Origin: an uncultured Oscillospiraceae bacterium
Lineage (GTDB): Bacteria; Bacillota; Clostridia; Oscillospirales; Oscillospiraceae
Assembly: GCA_934589225.1 (NCBI GenBank)
Contig: CAKTNS010000042.1
Span: forward strand, 1-24,770
Direction of reading: 5' to 3'
DNA length: 24,770 bases
This document shows, in pieces, positions 21,426 through 24,770 of the stretch. Position 1 is the stretch's first letter. Every line of letters begins with the position of its first letter. A model generated the notes under the pieces. That model was not told where the DNA came from and made no database searches. It saw only the letters and a program-made list of their open reading frames with translations. Made by a program: the position numbers and the translations under genes.

Positions 21426-22910
21426 CTAAAACTGAAAATAGATGAAGCTGGCCTGGTCAAAGCCCGGACCCCATTTGCCGAAGACCAGCAGGGCCAGAAT
21501 GGCCGCCGCCGTAAAAAGCCACCGCAGCCACAGGTCTTGGCGCAACAGAAGCTTGCTCAAAGGGTGCCCCCGGCGTTTGCACAGGTCCACCAGGGCAAGC
21601 AGCCCCAGTCCCGCAACCAGCAGCCCAAAGTTTCTGGCATCCAGCCCGCAGGAATAGAGGGAGGTGTCAAAGAGGATCCAGGGATTGGAGGCCGTAAAAA
21701 TGGAGGTAATGATCTCCTTGGCCTGGGCAAGGCTGGAAGCCCGGAAAAAGATCCAGGAGAAATCCACCAGCAAAAAGGTAATGAGTCCCTGAACGCACCG
21801 GTGGCCCAGAGTCTCCCGGTGCAGCCCCAGGGCCGTACAAATACGGTTCCGCAGAGGCTCCAACAGCTCCCCCATCACCTGATACAGCCCATTCAGGCCG
21901 CCCCAGATCACAAAGGTGGCATCGGCCCCGTGCCACAGGCCGGAGACCAGAAAGACGATCATTTTGTTCAGCTGCTTCCGGGCCTTTCCCTTTCGGCTGC
22001 CCCCCAGAGGGATATACAGGTAGTCTTTAAACCAGGAGGTCAGGGAAATGTGCCATCTGCGCCAGAATTGGGCCACGGAGGTGGAGAGATAGGGGGCTTC
22101 AAAATTCTCCATCAGATGAATGCCCAGAATCTGGGAAACACCAATGGCAATGGTGGAATAGCCCCCAAAGTCGCAGTAGATCTGCACGGCAAAGAGCACC
22201 GTGGCCACGATCAGAAACCAGCCGGGATAGGTTCCCGGGGCTCCGTAGACCGTGTCTACAAAAATGGCGATGCGGTCCGCCAGCACGATTTTCAGGAAGA
22301 AGCCCCAGAGCATTTTAAGGAAGCCTTCCCTGGCTCCCTCCGCATCAAAGGGTCGGGGCATTTCCAGCTGGGACAGCAGATTCCCGGACCGCTCAATGGG
22401 CCCGGCCACCAGCTGGGGGAAGAAGGACACAAAAAGGGCATAGCGGAAGAAATTCTTCTCCGCCGGAATGGTGCCCCGGTAGACATCCATGGTATAGCCC
22501 AGGGCCTGGAAGGTGAAAAAGGAAATACCCACAGGCAGCAGAATGTCAAAATGCCGTTTGGGGATCCCAATGCCGAAAAGCCCAAGGACCTGCGCCCAGG
22601 TGTCCAGGAAGAAATTCACGTACTTGAAGTAGAACAGAATGCCCAGATTCAGCAGGAACGACCCGGCCACCACCCATTTTTTAAGGGAAGGGGACTTGGA
22701 GGTATCTTCGATCCGCTGCAATAGCAACCCGCTGACATAGGTAATGGCGGTGGAGCCAAAGAGCAGCACCACATACTTGGGGTTCCAGCCCATGTAGAAC
22801 ACATAGCTGACGGCCAGAAGCCAGTACATCCGGACTTTTTTCGGCAGGACGAAGTAAAAATAAGTCACTACCGGGAAAAACGCCAGAAATTTCAGGGAAT
22901 TAAACAGCAT
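21426..22910 (-). CDS. MBOAT-family membrane O-acyltransferase (AlgI/DltB-like)
   Basis: This is a 494-aa polytopic membrane protein starting MLFNSLKFLAFFPVVTYFYF, typical of AlgI-type MBOATs. Conserved blocks: LLPVGISFFTFQALGYTMDV, SFFPQLVAGPIER, QIYCDFGGYSTIAIG, FWRRWHISLTSWFKDYLYIPLGG and SGLWHGA, where the His is the catalytic residue. It passes acyl groups across the membrane to an extracellular acceptor handled by the SGNH partner encoded next. The ATG at 22910 directly follows the butyrate-kinase stop, with AGGAAGG inside that gene's end, so the three genes form one operon. Confidence 0.93.
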   Translation of the reverse strand: MLFNSLKFLAFFPVVTYFYFVLPKKVRMYWLLAVSYVFYMGWNPKYVVLLFGSTAITYVSGLLLQRIEDTSKSPSLKKWVVAGSFLLNLGILFYFKYVNFFLDTWAQVLGLFGIGIPKRHFDILLPVGISFFTFQALGYTMDVYRGTIPAEKNFFRYALFVSFFPQLVAGPIERSGNLLSQLEMPRPFDAEGAREGFLKMLWGFFLKIVLADRIAIFVDTVYGAPGTYPGWFLIVATVLFAVQIYCDFGGYSTIAIGVSQILGIHLMENFEAPYLSTSVAQFWRRWHISLTSWFKDYLYIPLGGSRKGKARKQLNKMIVFLVSGLWHGADATFVIWGGLNGLYQVMGELLEPLRNRICTALGLHRETLGHRCVQGLITFLLVDFSWIFFRASSLAQAKEIITSIFTASNPWILFDTSLYSCGLDARNFGLLVAGLGLLALVDLCKRRGHPLSKLLLRQDLWLRWLFTAAAILALLVFGKWGPGFDQASFIYFQF

Positions 22911-24026
22911 TTAGCCTTCCTTTCGGTCCCAGGGGAAGCCGGAGAATACGGGCTTTCCCGTATAGGTATGGGCCTGTTTCTCGCCCCGGAGGACTTCCAG
23001 GACTGCGTCGGCCATGGCCTCCTGTTCGCATTCTCCGGGGTATACGGAGATGGGGGCCATCCAGCCGCAGCGGGCTTCCACGCCCTGCCGAATGTCGTCA
23101 TAGCGCATCAGGCCGCCGGTGAGCAGAATGCCGTCGATTTTCCCTTCCATCACCGCCGCCATGCCGCCGATGGCCTTGCAGAGCTGATAGATCATGGCGT
23201 TCCAGACCGTCAGGGCTTTGGGGTCTCCCTGCTCTACCAGGGCATGGACCTTGGCCGCGTCCGAGGTGCCGAAGTGGCTGACAAAGCCGCCGGACCGGGA
23301 GAGCATGGCCCGCATTTCGGCAGTAGAGTGGCCCTGGTCCAGATATTGCAGCACCTCCATGACCGGGATGGAGCCTAAGCGGGTGGGGGTAAAGGCTCCG
23401 TCGCCGCCGGCCCCCTCGGTGCTGTCGATCATCCGGCCCTTTTGGTGGGCGGTGACGGTGATGCCCCCGTCCACATGGCAGATGATCAGGTTCATGTCCT
23501 CGTATTTTTTCCCCAGTTTCCCGGCGTGAATGGCCCCGATGCCCTTCTGATTCAGCACATGGGTCTGGGCCCGGCGGTAAAGCCCGGCGATGCCTGTGAG
23601 TCTTGCATAGTCACACAGTTCATCCACGTTGGTGGGGTTTACGGTGTACATTTTTCCGCCGTAGGTCTTGCACAGGTCATAGGCCAGCATGACCCCCAGC
23701 TTGGCCGGATGGTCGCTGCCCCCCAGGTCCCGGGCGGTGTCCGCAACCAGCCGCTCGTCAATGGTCATGACCCCGGAGGGCTGGGAATAGGCGCAGCCGC
23801 CCCGGCCCACAAACACATCCATATCCCCGGGATTCATGCCGTGTTCCTCCAAAAAATGCAGCAGCACCTGCCGCCGCATGGGCAGCTGGTCGTTGGTGGT
23901 AGGATATTTCAGCAGCTCCGGGGCATCGTGGAAGATGCTCTCGGTAAACACATTTTTCTCGTTTTCAAAATAGCTCACCTTGGTAGAGGTAGAGCCGGGG
24001 TTGATGACCAGCATTTTGTAAACCAT
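22911..24026 (-). CDS. buk: Butyrate kinase
   Basis: This is a 371-aa acetokinase-family enzyme that interconverts butyryl phosphate + ADP with butyrate + ATP. Seen: LVINPGSTSTKVS at the N-terminus (phosphate-binding), VGRGGCAYSQPSGV, HVDGGITVTAHQKGRM, EGAGGDGAFTPTRLGS and DGILLTGGLMRYDD, all diagnostic of Buk as opposed to acetate kinase. AAAGGAG lies about 11 nt before the ATG at 24026. The usual partner phosphotransbutyrylase (ptb) is not in the window; downstream instead are an MBOAT and its partner. Branched-chain acids are accepted by some family members, so the in vivo substrate could be isobutyrate or isovalerate. Confidence 0.95.
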   Translation of the reverse strand: MVYKMLVINPGSTSTKVSYFENEKNVFTESIFHDAPELLKYPTTNDQLPMRRQVLLHFLEEHGMNPGDMDVFVGRGGCAYSQPSGVMTIDERLVADTARDLGGSDHPAKLGVMLAYDLCKTYGGKMYTVNPTNVDELCDYARLTGIAGLYRRAQTHVLNQKGIGAIHAGKLGKKYEDMNLIICHVDGGITVTAHQKGRMIDSTEGAGGDGAFTPTRLGSIPVMEVLQYLDQGHSTAEMRAMLSRSGGFVSHFGTSDAAKVHALVEQGDPKALTVWNAMIYQLCKAIGGMAAVMEGKIDGILLTGGLMRYDDIRQGVEARCGWMAPISVYPGECEQEAMADAVLEVLRGEKQAHTYTGKPVFSGFPWDRKEG

Positions 24027-24123
24027 GGGGTAAAATCTCCTTTTTCTCGTTTTTTTTATATGGACCTCCCAAAAATAAGGAGGAAAGCCGCCGGAAGGAA
24101 TAGCAAGTTTTGTGCTGTAATAC

Positions 24124-24136
24124 CGTTATTTTAACG
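24124..24136. promoter_or_regulatory. AT-rich palindrome upstream of buk
   Basis: CGTTA (24124-24128) and TAACG (24132-24136) lie about 100 nt before the buk start; CCTCC/GGAGG around 24065-24083 is a second small palindrome. I could not place a convincing -35/-10 pair, so an operator role is only a guess. Confidence 0.2.
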
Positions 24137-24186
24137 TTCTTATTCCTATATTGCGTTCTGAATAAGCAAAAAACGTGGTACATTAT

Positions 24187-24538
24187 TGTAGGGGCGGCAA
24201 TCTGCCGCCCGCCACGTGGGATGTTTAACCTGTGGGGACAAATGGTACCACCCGAAACATGGTACCCCCGGTGTAGCAGCGGCAATTTGCCGCCATCCGG
24301 CCCGTAGGGCCGGAACCGTGGTACGTTTGTATTTGTAACGACAAACGGAAAAACGTTTATTATTGTATGGGGTGATACCATTCAACAAAACGGGTTATAT
24401 TGACCACGGTGCCAGCCCCTCGCCGGGGCTGGATGGCGTTGGGTCAACGCCGCTACATTGTTCCGTGTATGGGGTTTTACCATTCACCGGTACAGGTTGT
24501 ATTTGCCACGTGGCGGGCGGCAGGTTGCCGCCCCTACA
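24187..24538. repeat. Array of hairpins bounded by a 33-bp inverted repeat
   Basis: The outer arms 24187-24219 and 24506-24538 are reverse complements with one mismatch and each itself folds (GGGCGGCA/TGCCGCCC). Inside lie more perfect hairpins: GCGGCA/TGCCGC (24279-24293), CCGGCCC/GGGCCGG (24297-24313), CCAGCCCC/GGGGCTGG (24412-24432) and GGCGTTG/CAACGCC (24435-24451), plus two GGTACC copies. Short motifs such as ACCATTCA recur at about 24378 and 24479. There is no gene in 24027-24770. Confidence 0.85.
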
Positions 24539-24602
24539 TAGCGTAATACCTTTGCGCCCGCTGTTTCTGCAATACTTAAGGCTGCCCCGCGCCTCATCAG
24601 TC

Positions 24603-24642
24603 AGGGCTGCGCCCTGCCAGCTTCCCCAGGGGGGAAGCTTTT
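24603..24642. repeat. Paired hairpins at the right edge, terminator-like
   Basis: AGCTTCCCC (24619-24627) and GGGGAAGCT (24631-24639) form a perfect 9-bp stem with a 3-nt loop followed by TTTT; just before it GGGC/GCCC forms a smaller hairpin. The surrounding CCTCATCAGTCAGGGCTGCG text looks like a dispersed clostridial intergenic repeat. The last 70 bases contain ATTGTCA heptamers and no gene. Confidence 0.55.
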
Positions 24643-24770
24643 GTACCAGGCCTTGGGGTGCCTGTTTTGCCGGAACGTCCGTCCCCTAAAAAAATTGTCA
24701 ATTGTCAATGCCAATCAAGAGTTGAAATAGAAAAACAGTTGAAAAACGATGCAATATAGCTGAGAATGTA

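Noticed and set aside
21399..22724. Plus-strand open frame of 441 aa opposite the MBOAT gene
   Set aside because: The minus strand has complete MBOAT motifs; the plus frame is Gln/Gly/Pro/His-rich antisense shadow.
24187..24642. CRISPR array
   Set aside because: The repeated elements are different hairpins with irregular spacing; there is no constant repeat with unique spacers and no cas gene.

Overview
The window looks like a chromosomal segment from an anaerobic, fairly GC-rich member of the class Clostridia, most plausibly an Oscillospiraceae/Ruminococcaceae-type gut bacterium. This is inference from gene content: butyrate kinase, a Cys-type sulfatase of the anaerobe kind, MurK-type amino-sugar kinase, three-subunit molybdenum hydroxylase, AGGAGG-type ribosome binding sites and many palindromic intergenic repeats. 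No rRNA or other definitive marker is present.

Region 1 (1-7460, plus strand) is an amino-sugar / peptidoglycan-recycling locus: murQ (5' end cut by the window edge), a cytoplasmic esterase, a BadF-type MurNAc/GlcNAc kinase (murK-like), anmK, a MurP-like PTS IIC protein without a IIB domain, an RpiR/MurR-type regulator with its own promoter, and a cytoplasmic sulfatase. Together they would import MurNAc, phosphorylate it (and anhydroMurNAc) and convert MurNAc-6P to GlcNAc-6P. The esterase and sulfatase may strip substituents from the sugars.

Region 2 (7461-10150) is a gene graveyard: a 5'-truncated gene that keeps its own terminator, a truncated AbrB/SpoVT regulator, an intact GIY-YIG + DUF4357-like protein, a decayed MNT nucleotidyltransferase, diverged repeats, and a strikingly A-poor stretch (5 A in 180 nt on the plus strand) lying between a minus-strand promoter and a strong minus-strand terminator, i.e. 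a candidate ncRNA.

Region 3 (10200-16460) is a purine/molybdenum-hydroxylase module: an NCS2 xanthine/uracil-type permease, a convergent NTPase-MocA fusion likely to make the cytosine dinucleotide form of Mo cofactor, and, divergently from shared overlapping promoters, the FAD, 2Fe-2S and Mo subunits of a xanthine-dehydrogenase-family enzyme, ending in a terminator. A small glycine-rich membrane protein and a membrane polyferredoxin (16555-17632) follow.

Region 4 (17640-18370) holds a minus-strand tRNA operon (Gly-TCC, Arg-TCT, His-GTG) with a textbook promoter and a 20-bp terminator. Beyond the terminator lie two tandem ~160-bp structured repeats plus a partial third, each beginning with an inverted copy of the tRNA-His 3' end. 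One hairpin in the repeats shows a compensatory base-pair change.

Region 5 (18380-24030, minus strand) has two operons. One encodes a GT4 glycosyltransferase and a PlsC-like acyltransferase (start/stop overlap). The other encodes butyrate kinase, an MBOAT O-acyltransferase and an SGNH/AlgJ-like partner. The window ends (24030-24770) in a gene-free array of hairpins bounded by a 33-bp inverted repeat. Regions 1-2 read as visibly less GC-rich than regions 3-5, which hints at different histories.
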